31,786 nt of DNA from Syntrophomonas sp. UBA5288 (GTDB lineage: Bacteria; Bacillota; Syntrophomonadia; Syntrophomonadales; Syntrophomonadaceae), in the NCBI GenBank assembly GCA_002408445.1, contig DHSK01000079.1:1-31786 (forward strand), given 5' to 3'. Below the pieces are notes generated by a model, which was not told where the DNA came from, made no database searches, and saw only the letters and a program-made list of their open reading frames with translations. The position numbers and the translations under genes are program-made. Of this stretch, positions 21,691 to 30,567 are shown in pieces. Every line of letters starts with the position of its first letter. Position 1 is the first letter of the stretch.

Positions 21691-22791
21691 CTATATCGTA
21701 TCCACCTCAAGACCCAAAATATCATCAGCTTTAGTCTCAGCATATTTCCAGTAATACCCATGGCGCCTAGCTTCCCCAAACATACTTTGCAAGCGCTTTT
21801 TTAATTCCTCCCGATTTTCCCATGAAATTTTGTGATTGGTTAAAACCAGCTTGAACATGTATAGCCTTGTAATATCAATAAAATAAACTGACATTGCCCG
21901 ACTGTAGCTAGAATGCCAGGCGAACAGGTGATTTTCAAAAATATCTAATGCTTTTTCTAAATCTTGTATCAATAGATCTTCATTCTGGTATTTATGTATC
22001 ATACAGAATAAAATAAGATTTGCATAAGAGCTTATAACGATATCATTGAAATACTCCTCTTTTTCTAAACAAGTAGCGAGCAGGTTTTCCCATTTCGCGC
22101 AAATGGTTTTCTGTAAATTACCAAAAATAAAATACCATCTGTCATCTCTAACTTCTTCCCACATGCGATTAACTTCAGAAAAATTATGTTTATATTTATC
22201 AATGCAAATCGTATCGGCATAAACGTTCAGCCCATCTTCTGATAAATCGTTTAATGCTTTCCCCATAACAGGAAAAAAATTTTTATTATGCTCCAATTTC
22301 TTAATCATAAACGCAAATAAATTTATATCCAGTTCAGCAAGTTGTATGATTCCCTGCTTGATGGTCTCCATATTATCTTCGGTATATTCCGGCTTTCCGG
22401 CCAATAACTGACGGATTAGTTCAAATTTCAGCCGTGAATTTTTAATATCTTCGCGGCATACAAGTTGCAGCTTTTTTTCATTATGCAAACTATAAGCGAG
22501 AAAAACACAGTCAATTATTCTTTCTTTTTTATTGAGAATTTCAATGGTGCGTTTTTCATCTTGTTCCCAGGCGGATGTAAAACAATCGGTAAATTCTTTA
22601 TGGGGACGAGCCAAATTTCCTCGTTCCAATCCGTTTACAAATTCATAGATTTTGTGGAGGTCATTTTCTTTTTCACCTTCTTCAAATAACTGAAAATACC
22701 CTTTATCTGTATTGCCGGCGTTTTCTCCTATATGAAGCTTCAGTGTCATTCTTTCCAATTTCTCAAATAAATCCATATTTTGTTCTTCCAT
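21691..22791 (-). CDS. Helical protein of unknown function, partner of the PLD-like protein
   Basis: I do not recognise this 366-residue protein. It appears almost entirely alpha-helical, rich in Leu/Lys/Glu repeats, with no membrane segment, signal peptide or catalytic motif I can name. The ATG at 22791 lies one base after the upstream stop (TAG-T-ATG), so it is translationally coupled to the PLD-like gene and the two products probably act together. A longer in-frame reading to 22878 would overlap the neighbour. Its size and helical repeats resemble scaffold or sensor partners in two-gene defence modules, but that is inference. Confidence 0.72.
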   Translation of the reverse strand: MEEQNMDLFEKLERMTLKLHIGENAGNTDKGYFQLFEEGEKENDLHKIYEFVNGLERGNLARPHKEFTDCFTSAWEQDEKRTIEILNKKERIIDCVFLAYSLHNEKKLQLVCREDIKNSRLKFELIRQLLAGKPEYTEDNMETIKQGIIQLAELDINLFAFMIKKLEHNKNFFPVMGKALNDLSEDGLNVYADTICIDKYKHNFSEVNRMWEEVRDDRWYFIFGNLQKTICAKWENLLATCLEKEEYFNDIVISSYANLILFCMIHKYQNEDLLIQDLEKALDIFENHLFAWHSSYSRAMSVYFIDITRLYMFKLVLTNHKISWENREELKKRLQSMFGEARRHGYYWKYAETKADDILGLEVDTI

Positions 22792-22792
22792 A

Positions 22793-24388
22793 CTAAAGCC
22801 TCTTCTTTGATAGTTGCTGGCTGTTCCAAACCAGACAATCCTTGTTGTCCAAGGCATTCCAAAGTTGTTCAAAAGCATTGACGATGTGTTGGGGATGATT
22901 AACTTCTTGAACTATATGATGAGCTCCTCCTAGACTGTTAATAGAGGTGCCTAGTGACCAGACTTTTGCTGTATTTTCTTCGGAAATAAAAATTAAAAAC
23001 CTGTCATGAAAGGAAAATCCATAGTTCCCATGCTGGCACCGTACTTCTAATTTGATTCCATAGTTATTACTTCTGGTCTCAAAGATCTCCTTTTGATCTG
23101 CCATCCAAAGTTTAATATCTGTATAGTTCGTTCCGTCGATATTATTCCGCTTCTTCAAGATACCGGAGGTAATAGCTCGCAGCTCAGTATTGTAGTGCCT
23201 TGTATAGTACAAAGTATTGAGAATATCATTGGCAGATAGATAGGGGTCCCATAAATAAATTTTCTTGTCTTCAAAACGCCGAATAAGATTTCTTATATCA
23301 TGCATGGCCTTTTCTCTATCATTTCTGCCTTGGCCCCCATATTGGATGAATTTCATTTGTTTTTCTAATTTTTCCAAGTCCATCCGATATTGACGCCTTC
23401 GCGTGTAATCTTTCCATTCCGAAACACTCTTTCTGGGAATTTCAAAAGACTCCTGTGAATCAACAGGGACCATTATTGTATGACCATTCCCGTCAATAAT
23501 AATACGTTCATTGCCAAACCGGGAACCAATATTCATGCTCATCCCAATGCTTCGGATAAAACTCGCGGAAGCTAGAAACACAATTAATCGTGTTTCCTTA
23601 TCGACCACTTTTATTTGATTCAGGGTGGCGGTATCACCGGTATTCAAAGTAAAACTCGCCTCAACTTGTTCTTTTATTCCAAAACCCACAAAAGTATCAT
23701 CAAACTCATTGGAGACCATAACCAAATAGCGCTGGGGATTTAATATTCGATTATCAATACTAAGATTGAACTCCAGATTTTGTTCTTCTCTATCTGGTTT
23801 AAAATTAATACCTAAAACTTGTGAAGGAAACTGAAATACCATATTACCTACGCGATCACTAAGAACGAATAAATCAATCGGTAATATTTCTTGTAGCTTT
23901 TGAGCAGCCAAATGAAGTTCTTTTTGGGTGAGGAGAACCGATAGTGGTTTTTGCATATCAAAAAGCTCTAAAATATAGCTGCCATTTTGGAAATTATTTT
24001 TTAAGCCTTTATTTAGAGGGATTGTTTTTGTACTGTCACATGGGATGAATTGTTTAGGAAGTATCTTAAACCTTCCTATATTGAGTTGGCCGCAACCGAT
24101 ATCACAAGTAGTGGACGCAGAAATTAATTGTTCATAATTTTGCTGTGCATCTTTTAATTCAGCTTGGTATTGCATAATACAAAGAGAAAAACGATTGGAC
24201 AGAGAAAGTGGTTTTTCTGTCAGGTATTTCAGCTCAGAATTCCGTAGATCCCTTTCTTCAAGTACAAAAACAGTATAATAGTTGTATGCTTGTCTAGTCT
24301 CCTTGTCGAAAACTGTAATGTGGGTGACTTCACAGGAAGTATAGAACCCTAAATTGCCTTGTTGAATCAATAAATCAAATTCATCCAT
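22793..24388 (-). CDS. PLD-like (possible VPA1262-type) protein of a two-gene unit
   Basis: This 531-residue protein is cytoplasmic by appearance. Its C-terminal third looks phospholipase-D-like: KIYLWDPYLSANDILNTLYYTRHYNTELRAITSG (about 376-409) followed by FSFHDRFLIFISEENTAKVWSLGTSINSLGG, with His461-Asp-Arg in place of HxK. This HDRFL variant occurs in PLD-like proteins of defence loci. The N-terminal half resembles VPA1262-family N-terminal domains only loosely. There is one canonical half-motif, so it would need to dimerise to form a two-His site. It is followed after one base by the helical protein gene. Catalytic competence with Arg replacing Lys is uncertain. Confidence 0.65.
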   Translation of the reverse strand: MDEFDLLIQQGNLGFYTSCEVTHITVFDKETRQAYNYYTVFVLEERDLRNSELKYLTEKPLSLSNRFSLCIMQYQAELKDAQQNYEQLISASTTCDIGCGQLNIGRFKILPKQFIPCDSTKTIPLNKGLKNNFQNGSYILELFDMQKPLSVLLTQKELHLAAQKLQEILPIDLFVLSDRVGNMVFQFPSQVLGINFKPDREEQNLEFNLSIDNRILNPQRYLVMVSNEFDDTFVGFGIKEQVEASFTLNTGDTATLNQIKVVDKETRLIVFLASASFIRSIGMSMNIGSRFGNERIIIDGNGHTIMVPVDSQESFEIPRKSVSEWKDYTRRRQYRMDLEKLEKQMKFIQYGGQGRNDREKAMHDIRNLIRRFEDKKIYLWDPYLSANDILNTLYYTRHYNTELRAITSGILKKRNNIDGTNYTDIKLWMADQKEIFETRSNNYGIKLEVRCQHGNYGFSFHDRFLIFISEENTAKVWSLGTSINSLGGAHHIVQEVNHPQHIVNAFEQLWNALDNKDCLVWNSQQLSKKRL

Positions 24389-24438
24389 AAAATACCTTAT
24401 TCCTTATTGTGAATTTCTTCCTTAAACATCAACCTTAT

Positions 24439-26004
24439 TCAAGGATAAAGATTTTGTGATCTCTTCAGCTTTGCAATAATGCAAACCGCTTCCGCCCGGG
24501 TGGCATTGCCCTGAGGTCGGAAGGTATTGTCTGGGTAGCCTGTCATGATATCGGCGTCTACTGCCGCCAGTACACTGCCTTGGGCCCAGAATGAAATTTG
24601 ATCATTATCCGCAAAGGCAGTTTCACCGAAACCGGTCGTGACTCCGGCGGCCTTGACCGCCATCACCGCCATCTGCTCCCGGGTAATGAGCGCGTCGGGC
24701 TTAAAGCCGCCGTCCGTATAACCGCCGGCAATGCCTAAGGAGGAGGCGGCAGCAATATTTTCTTGGGCCCAGTGACCGGCAGTGTCGCTGAAGTTTGGGG
24801 TTGTCGCGGCAGCTTTCAAATTCAGGGCTTTTACCAGGATGGTGATAAATTCGGCCCGGGTGATGGGGGAATCCGGCCTGAAGCTCCCGTCTTTATAACC
24901 GTTGACGGCTCCTTTTTGGCACAGTTGGTTTATGGACGCATAGGCCCAGTGAGTGTCCGGCACATCAGAAAACATTTGCTTTTCTTCCGGCTCCGGCTCT
25001 GGCTCCGGTTGAACGGCCTTTTCCGTGGTGAAGCCCAAGACGCCGCCATATAATATATCGTCATCTGCTTGGGCATAGGCTTTGTAATAGTAGGTGGCGC
25101 CCGCTTCCAGGCCGCTTAGTCCGCAAGTGAAATTTCCCCGGTGGTTGCCGGTTCCCGCCTTTGCTTTGTTGGTCAGGCTGTTCTTATCTTTACCATACAT
25201 AAAACCATATTCAGTAATGGTGGAGTTTCCGTCAGATTCGATCTTTCCCTGTAAAGTGGCCGTGGTTTCATTAATAGAGGTTGCTTCACCGGTTGTAACG
25301 GTTGGGTTGCTCTTACTTGAGGAACCGCCGCTATGCCGGCGCGGGGTAGCACTGGCCTCGTTGGAGTCGGCCGTGTTTCCATAAGAATCCAGGGCGCTTA
25401 CCATGAAATAGTAGGTGGTATTATTGGTCAGCCCCGTAACATCATAGCTATAGACTGATGACGCTACGCTGTCCAAAGCACTGCCATAGGTTCCGGAAGT
25501 CATACTTTGATAGACCGAGTATGATACCGAGCCCACCACCGGAGTCCAGTTCAGGTGAACCCTGCCGGAGCCGGCGGTGGCCGTCAGGTTCGGGATCCCC
25601 GCCATCAGGGCGGGGATGGTCATGCTTATAACGTTGCTGACGTTCCCGGAGTCATCCTTGACCTTAATGTAGATATCCCAACTCCCAGCGGTCAGGCTGG
25701 TCAGGGCGATGGTCTGATCGCCGAAGACGCAGGCTGGTCCCGGGCCGCTGGTGTCAAGGGCCGGCTCCGCCGCGCCCTCCGCCACCACCTCGTAATAGTA
25801 TTGGCCCTCTTCATCAGAGTTAAAGCTTACCGTCGCCGCGCTGTCCGAGCTGCGGTTTACGCCGCCTGGAGTCAGGAACGGCGCGGTGGTGTCCGGTATG
25901 TACCGCATCACCGTTGCTTTATCTTCGTTGCCAAGGTTTTTTTGGTAGTGTTTCTCATTTATAAGTCCCATCCCTTCCCGGTTTTTGGCCGGCCAAATTT
26001 TCAC
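24439..26004 (-). CDS. SLH- and fibronectin-type-III-domain surface protein, lacking a signal peptide
   Basis: This 521-residue S-layer-type protein has an Ig/Big-like region (about 40-135), an FN3 domain (about 138-222), a Ser/Gly linker, a second FN3-like domain (about 233-328) and an EPEPEPE hinge. Three C-terminal SLH domains follow (about 342-395, 402-455, 462-516; FSDVPDTHWAYASI, FSDTAGHWAQENI, FADNDQISFWAQGSV), which anchor to pyruvylated cell-wall polymers. The N-terminus is MKIWPAKNREGMGL, with no signal peptide and no good ribosome site. The 5' part therefore seems lost or mis-started, and the protein could not be exported as it stands. The DNA is more GC-rich than the genes upstream of it. 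Confidence 0.8.
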   Translation of the reverse strand: MKIWPAKNREGMGLINEKHYQKNLGNEDKATVMRYIPDTTAPFLTPGGVNRSSDSAATVSFNSDEEGQYYYEVVAEGAAEPALDTSGPGPACVFGDQTIALTSLTAGSWDIYIKVKDDSGNVSNVISMTIPALMAGIPNLTATAGSGRVHLNWTPVVGSVSYSVYQSMTSGTYGSALDSVASSVYSYDVTGLTNNTTYYFMVSALDSYGNTADSNEASATPRRHSGGSSSKSNPTVTTGEATSINETTATLQGKIESDGNSTITEYGFMYGKDKNSLTNKAKAGTGNHRGNFTCGLSGLEAGATYYYKAYAQADDDILYGGVLGFTTEKAVQPEPEPEPEEKQMFSDVPDTHWAYASINQLCQKGAVNGYKDGSFRPDSPITRAEFITILVKALNLKAAATTPNFSDTAGHWAQENIAAASSLGIAGGYTDGGFKPDALITREQMAVMAVKAAGVTTGFGETAFADNDQISFWAQGSVLAAVDADIMTGYPDNTFRPQGNATRAEAVCIIAKLKRSQNLYP

Positions 26005-26189
26005 ATCGGGTTTCTTGCGCTGAGAACCCGGTTCTGCATTCTGCTGTCATCCCAGCCGAACATCCTCCCCGGGTCTTTCGTCATAACGGCATAAAACGGC
26101 ATGAAAAATATTTTACAACAATTATAGAATAATTTTCCCATTTTCGCATCGTCCAAATGGCTGATTTTATATTCAAAGCCAACAGAGGA

Positions 26190-26218
26190 AGCCAACAAAA
26201 AGAACGTCCCTCTGTTGG
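26190..26218 (-). repeat. 29-bp palindromic dispersed repeat (GCCAACA stem, copy 2)
   Basis: It is the inverted copy of 15807-15835 with one difference. An additional GCCAACAGAGG half-unit lies at 26178-26188, repeating the half-unit-plus-hairpin layout seen for the GAAGCAA-stem copies. Confidence 0.85.
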
Positions 26219-26226
26219 CCTATAAA

Positions 26227-26276
26227 AAGGCTCGTCCCAAAATGCTTACACGCCTAAGCGTTCTGGGACGAGCCTT
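26227..26276 (-). terminator. Terminator of the H-NOX chemoreceptor gene
   Basis: AAGGCTCGTCCCA pairs with TGGGACGAGCCTT over an inner GCTTA/TAAGC stem, and a T-run follows in the minus direction. It lies about 20 bp after the chemoreceptor stop. Confidence 0.88.
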
Positions 26277-26293
26277 GCTAATATTGAACCTTC

Positions 26294-28105
26294 TTAAATT
26301 TTGTATTTTTGCAGTTCGGTCTTGTATAGTGCGGACAAGCTCTCCAACATGTGGATATGGTGCGTCAAATCCTTGATCCGTTCGGAATACTCCGTAACAT
26401 TCGCACTCATTTCCTGCGAGGAAGCCGAGTTTTCTTCGGCTATGGCGGCCAGGGAATGGATGTTTTCATACACCTTGGTCAACTCCTGCGCCTCATTGGA
26501 CAGCTTGGCAATCAGATCCGCAATGGATTGGGCGACCACGCCGATTTGCCGGGTGGAATTTTGATTCTCAGCGATTACCCCCTCCAGCGTCTTGTTGCTA
26601 ATTTCCAATTGCGTAAACTGCGCCTTGATCTCATCCACAAGCCTGGACACCTGGCCGGTGAACATAATCAGGTTGTCATTGATAACCGTCACCGCTGACT
26701 TGGAGTTTTCCGCCAGTTTTCTGATCTCATCGGCAACTACGGCAAAGCCCCTCCCGGCTTCTCCCGCTCTGGCCGCTTCAATGGCCGCATTTAAGGCCAA
26801 GAGGTTGGTCTGGTCCGCGACGTCGGCGACAGTGGTGATGATGTTCATGATGTCCTGTACCCGCCTGGCCAGTTCCTCTCCCTCGTTGTTAACCTGCGCA
26901 AAGCTGTTTTTGACATCCAGGATCATTCCGGCCACCTTCCGGGTATCGTCAAAGGACTTTTCGATGTCGGATACGGCGTGGTCGAGATTTTTCTTACCTG
27001 CGGTCTGCTCTCCGGCAATCAGGTTCAGATTTTCAATATTGGTATTCAGAATGTAGACCGATCTTTCCGTTTCTTCCGCCTGGTGGGTTGCGCCGTTGGC
27101 AACGTCATACACGACGCCGGAAATGCCGTCCGAAACATCTTCCATCTTGGCGGCAATTTCGGAAAAAGCCTTGGTGAAAGAATGCAGATCGTCGTTGCCG
27201 CCCTTTAAAAGCAGGAGGTCGCGGCTCAGCTGATCCTTCACGCCATTGATGGAGCCTGCAAATTTTTCCAGGTTATCCCCGGTTTTCATTCTGATTTTGT
27301 CGGCAAGTTCCAGCTTATTGACCTTTTCCAGTTCCCCGGTCAGGAACTGAAGGGGCTTCAGCACATTGACGGCCACCCCGACGGAAGCTAAAAAGGCCAC
27401 GGCCGCACCGGCGATATACCTGTATATTTCCTGACCCGGGAACAACACCAGCAGGGCCACGGTAAAAATCAACGCGGATACGACGCCGATTTTGAGAGCA
27501 GGGCTCTTAATGACCCCCAGGGAAAATATCCGGCTGGAGACAAAATTTTTCTCAACGCCATCCGTTTTTTCAAATTTGATGCGCGCTCGGAAAGATTTTG
27601 TTGGGCCTTCCAGATTGATATCAAGAATATCGAACTCCAGTTTCTCCTTAAAAAATTCCGCGCTGCCCTCCAACAAACCCATAAAATAATCAATCATCCC
27701 CCGGTGGGAGGTATACGTAATTTCTATTTCGTTGGTGGAAAGCTCTTTGGCAACCAATCCCGGGGGCTTGGCGCCGGGAATCATTTTGGTCAGTTGGATA
27801 TGAACGTCGCCCATCATCATCAAAAAGCCTTTTAGACTGGCTCTTTCGAAATAAGACGGAAACCATTTGAAAAAGGAATAGATATTTTTTTTGCCAATCG
27901 CTCGCCATAGGTCCCTTACCGGTAAATCCATCTGTTTGGCGACGGCCTGTATAATGCGGTTGGCTTCCTCGTCGTCAACCTCTTCCAACGGGTTGATGAT
28001 TCTGTCCCGTTCCCACGCATTGGCCTCAAGCGCCCTCGTCAAAACTTCCTCTCCATATAAATCTTTTATGCTGGAAAACCAGGTCGTAACAACCGTACCC
28101 TTCAT
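26294..28105 (-). CDS. H-NOX-domain methyl-accepting chemotaxis protein (predicted O2/NO sensor)
   Basis: This 603-residue membrane chemoreceptor has an N-terminal H-NOX heme domain (1-185) that aligns without gaps over its first 145 residues to the Thermoanaerobacter tengcongensis H-NOX as I recall it. Proximal heme ligand His102 ([10 protein letters not shown]), the propionate-binding Y131-x-S-x-R135, and the distal O2-stabilising triad Trp9, Asn74 and Tyr140 are all present. Two membrane helices (about 205-260) follow, then a long cytoplasmic coiled coil with the MCP hairpin tip [36 protein letters not shown]. It should relay gas binding to CheA/CheW. GGAGGAGC precedes the ATG. It is monocistronic; no other chemotaxis genes are nearby. 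Confidence 0.95.
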   Translation of the reverse strand: MKGTVVTTWFSSIKDLYGEEVLTRALEANAWERDRIINPLEEVDDEEANRIIQAVAKQMDLPVRDLWRAIGKKNIYSFFKWFPSYFERASLKGFLMMMGDVHIQLTKMIPGAKPPGLVAKELSTNEIEITYTSHRGMIDYFMGLLEGSAEFFKEKLEFDILDINLEGPTKSFRARIKFEKTDGVEKNFVSSRIFSLGVIKSPALKIGVVSALIFTVALLVLFPGQEIYRYIAGAAVAFLASVGVAVNVLKPLQFLTGELEKVNKLELADKIRMKTGDNLEKFAGSINGVKDQLSRDLLLLKGGNDDLHSFTKAFSEIAAKMEDVSDGISGVVYDVANGATHQAEETERSVYILNTNIENLNLIAGEQTAGKKNLDHAVSDIEKSFDDTRKVAGMILDVKNSFAQVNNEGEELARRVQDIMNIITTVADVADQTNLLALNAAIEAARAGEAGRGFAVVADEIRKLAENSKSAVTVINDNLIMFTGQVSRLVDEIKAQFTQLEISNKTLEGVIAENQNSTRQIGVVAQSIADLIAKLSNEAQELTKVYENIHSLAAIAEENSASSQEMSANVTEYSERIKDLTHHIHMLESLSALYKTELQKYKI

Positions 28106-28259
28106 AGCAGCTCCTCCGCAGATATAAAATTCTTTTACCGTTTCTTCTTATATTTTTCTATTATATATCTTTTTCTATATTTTTCCCTATCTAAATTTAA
28201 AAAGATTGTAAAAAATATTCATCTTGACATCATTATCATCGCTTCAAGGTTTGGTTGAT

Positions 28260-29246
28260 CTACACGACGCAATCGATCCATTTAAGCCTGAACCGGCGGG
28301 TAAGACTGGCCTGCTTTCCAAGCAGCCCCACAACTTCGTTTAAAAACCCGGTTACCATAGCTCTTTCTTCATCATATATGACCAGGTCACTGAAAATGGC
28401 CTGCTGCTGTATGCGGATGACTTCGGAGTATTTCTCGCGCATATCCCGGCCGAACAGCTCTTCAAATTCCGGGCACAGATCGTGAAGAGAGCCATTTTTA
28501 TACGGAATGCCGGCGTGCGAGACGACCCATATCAAATATGTCGTAGTAAGGCTTACGGCCTCGCCGTTGTCGGTGATCTTCAGTATCCTCTTATAGCGGC
28601 GGCGAATGTATGCCCGGCGTATAGCGAGTATTGCAAAGCCGACGGCAAGCATTATCACGATCACCGCCAGCACCAGCAGCAGTATCCTCAGCAGCATGCT
28701 ATGAGGGTCGGCCTGCTCATCCTCCGGTGGATCAGCTTCCGTCATCGGATCGGTCATCATCTGATCATGCAGGTAAATTTCAGGCGGGTCAAGTTCGTAG
28801 GGGACAAAACCCACACCGTCTCTGTATATCTCAGTCCAGGCGCGAAGGTTTTCAGGGTTTATGGTCACGGCGCCGCCGTTCTTAGCGGTCTCAAGCTCGT
28901 CCTCCGTCAATATATATCCCTCCACATATCTTGCGGGGATACCAAGATAACGGAATAAAAGGGTCTCTACCGTAGAAAAATGCAGGCTGTTGCCCTCTCT
29001 GTTCTCCGAAAGGAAATCCGTTATAAAATCCCCTCTGTAGTAAGAGGCTTTGGGCATATCGGAATAGGGCAAGGAGCTTATATATGAGTCGGCAATGGTT
29101 TTAGCGTCACTAAAGGTAAGTCCGTCCTCCGGCGGGACAAAGCCGCCCAGGAAGTTCTGTATTGATGAACGAGCTTCTTCGGGTATTTCAAGATAGTTTT
29201 TATATACGAAATCGCGGTAACCGTTCTCGCTTCTCAGGTATCCCAC
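28260..29246 (-). CDS. C-terminal half of a TgpA-like transglutaminase/DUF4129 protein, catalytic residues substituted
   Basis: This 328-residue frame carries the transglutaminase-like core (about 70-150), one membrane helix (about 188-210) and a DUF4129-type cytoplasmic tail. In the core, GYC-HFA is changed to G-N-Ser87-L-HFS, and the HAW motif to R135-A-W, so both the Cys nucleophile and the His are missing. Each change is one base from the expected codon (AGC for TGC; CGC for CAC). The frame actually stays open upstream to about 29330, and overlaps the end of the preceding gene in the -1 frame. The GTG at 29246 is thus not a true start: this is the frameshifted continuation of the 30547 gene. 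Confidence 0.8.
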   Translation of the reverse strand: MGYLRSENGYRDFVYKNYLEIPEEARSSIQNFLGGFVPPEDGLTFSDAKTIADSYISSLPYSDMPKASYYRGDFITDFLSENREGNSLHFSTVETLLFRYLGIPARYVEGYILTEDELETAKNGGAVTINPENLRAWTEIYRDGVGFVPYELDPPEIYLHDQMMTDPMTEADPPEDEQADPHSMLLRILLLVLAVIVIMLAVGFAILAIRRAYIRRRYKRILKITDNGEAVSLTTTYLIWVVSHAGIPYKNGSLHDLCPEFEELFGRDMREKYSEVIRIQQQAIFSDLVIYDEERAMVTGFLNEVVGLLGKQASLTRRFRLKWIDCVV

Positions 29247-29278
29247 GACGTTTGTGTCGCCGCGCCCGAAAGCCTTGT

Positions 29279-30547
29279 TTAGTTCGTTATAAAGCAGCTC
29301 GTAGTCCGATACGTGCCTCCTGATATGATAAATTTATATTTTCTTTCGCCTTTGAAGCCCCCGGCAAGAAGGTTCTCGTCTCCAATGCGGTAAATGTCCG
29401 GCTCGTCCGGAACCACCGCCTCATAAGGAGCGTAGAGATACTTGGAGTACGCGCCGGCGTTCACTACAGGGATCTCCACAGGGGCTTCGGCATCCATTCC
29501 AAGAGCATCCCGGAGCACCGACTGCTGGTTCTGCGCGTAAAAGCCTCTGTTATGGAGCCAACTGAAAAGCCCGGCGTATTCCGCCCGGCGTCCGGGCTCC
29601 AGACTCACCCAGCCGTCGCTTGTATAGGTTTCTCCCACATAACCTCTGAGATAGTAGATGTCTCCCGCATATTGAGCTGCGTAAAACTCGGCGTCGCTCA
29701 TGGAAGGATATTCTGAAAGGCGGCTGAAATCGCCTTCGGGCGCCGTATCCTCTTCCGCGTCGTACCTGAAAGAGTCTATGGCCCTCGCCGCCTGCCTGCG
29801 CGCTCCGTCGGCGTTTTTGTTCAGCTCGTTGAGCGGAAAGGACATGAGGGCGGATACGCATAATAAAACTGCTATGGTTATTAACAGCCAGTTACCGCCG
29901 CCGTTTGAGCTGCGTCCGTAAAACATGCTCCGCACAGGTATCCTCGTTCCCGCAAGAACAGCCACGGCGGCTATAAGCGCCGCTACGCAGGCAGGCGGAT
30001 AGGGTACCCGGAATATAAGGGCCGCCGCCCATAACCCAAGCGCCAACAGGCCCGATAAGCGTCTGAAGGCGTCGGCCGCCTGCGCCGTGCGCCCGCACAG
30101 GATCGCCAATGCCGCCGAGCCCGTTGCCAAAAACATGCCGGCGCTAAGGACCACATGCTCCCCGTTTATGGCGTAGCGCGGCAATATGCGACCCAAATAG
30201 ACCTCGAAAGTCTGGCATACCTGATTGGACACCGCGTTCCAGCCGTCCGCCATAAAGGACAACGCCAAATAAAAATATACCAAAAGAGCGATGTCAGCCA
30301 GTATGGATATGACCCGCCATCTGCCCCTGAGCCCGCAGAACGCCGCGCAATAGGCGCAGCCGATCACCAGGAGCGGAACGGGGTTTACTCCCATACCACC
30401 TAAGCCGAGAACAGTCCAAACGCACCCGGAAAAACCCGCGTATAAAATAAGGGCGGTCAATAACCTTTGTATGTACCCGGTTTCCTTGCTCTCGTCCGGA
30501 GTTAAAGAAAAGCCTGTTTCGTCAATAGTTTTTTTATTATCCTTCAT
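29279..30547 (-). CDS. N-terminal membrane half of the TgpA-like protein (frameshifted)
   Basis: This 422-residue protein has about seven membrane helices in the first 235 residues (DUF3488-like), followed by the extracytoplasmic pre-transglutaminase region (AEFYAAQYAGDIYYLRGYVGETYTSDGWVSLEP). It ends in an out-of-frame tail (ISGGTYRTTSCFITN). The intact family member would be one protein of about 770 residues that continues into the 28260-29246 frame; a single -1 shift near 29310-29330 restores it. It follows a DUF58 gene by 20 bp, the usual MoxR-DUF58-TgpA operon order; moxR is not in the window. Confidence 0.82.
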   Translation of the reverse strand: MKDNKKTIDETGFSLTPDESKETGYIQRLLTALILYAGFSGCVWTVLGLGGMGVNPVPLLVIGCAYCAAFCGLRGRWRVISILADIALLVYFYLALSFMADGWNAVSNQVCQTFEVYLGRILPRYAINGEHVVLSAGMFLATGSAALAILCGRTAQAADAFRRLSGLLALGLWAAALIFRVPYPPACVAALIAAVAVLAGTRIPVRSMFYGRSSNGGGNWLLITIAVLLCVSALMSFPLNELNKNADGARRQAARAIDSFRYDAEEDTAPEGDFSRLSEYPSMSDAEFYAAQYAGDIYYLRGYVGETYTSDGWVSLEPGRRAEYAGLFSWLHNRGFYAQNQQSVLRDALGMDAEAPVEIPVVNAGAYSKYLYAPYEAVVPDEPDIYRIGDENLLAGGFKGERKYKFIISGGTYRTTSCFITN

Positions 30548-30567
30548 ACCTCACTCATTCCCCAGTA

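Noticed and set aside
25555..26094. 179-aa plus-strand open frame opposite the SLH protein
   Set aside because: It lies antisense to a well-supported SLH/FN3 gene. The Gly/Arg/Ala-rich composition is what a GC-rich antisense frame gives.
26001..26198. 65-aa minus-strand open frame upstream of the SLH gene
   Set aside because: It overlaps the dispersed hairpin repeat and the SLH start, and I see no family. It could be debris of the SLH gene's lost 5' end but cannot be supported.
26592..27056. 154-aa plus-strand open frame opposite the chemoreceptor
   Set aside because: It is a shadow of the MCP signalling domain; its Ala/Ser-rich sequence mirrors the coiled coil.
28482..28958. 158-aa plus-strand open frame opposite the TgpA-like gene
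   Set aside because: It is antisense to a recognised gene, has no domain and no ribosome site.
29300..29335. Programmed -1 frameshift in the TgpA-like gene
   Set aside because: The AAA-TTT-A region does not fit an X-XXY-YYZ slippery heptamer in the zero frame, and no strong downstream stem is evident. A mutation or sequencing error is simpler.
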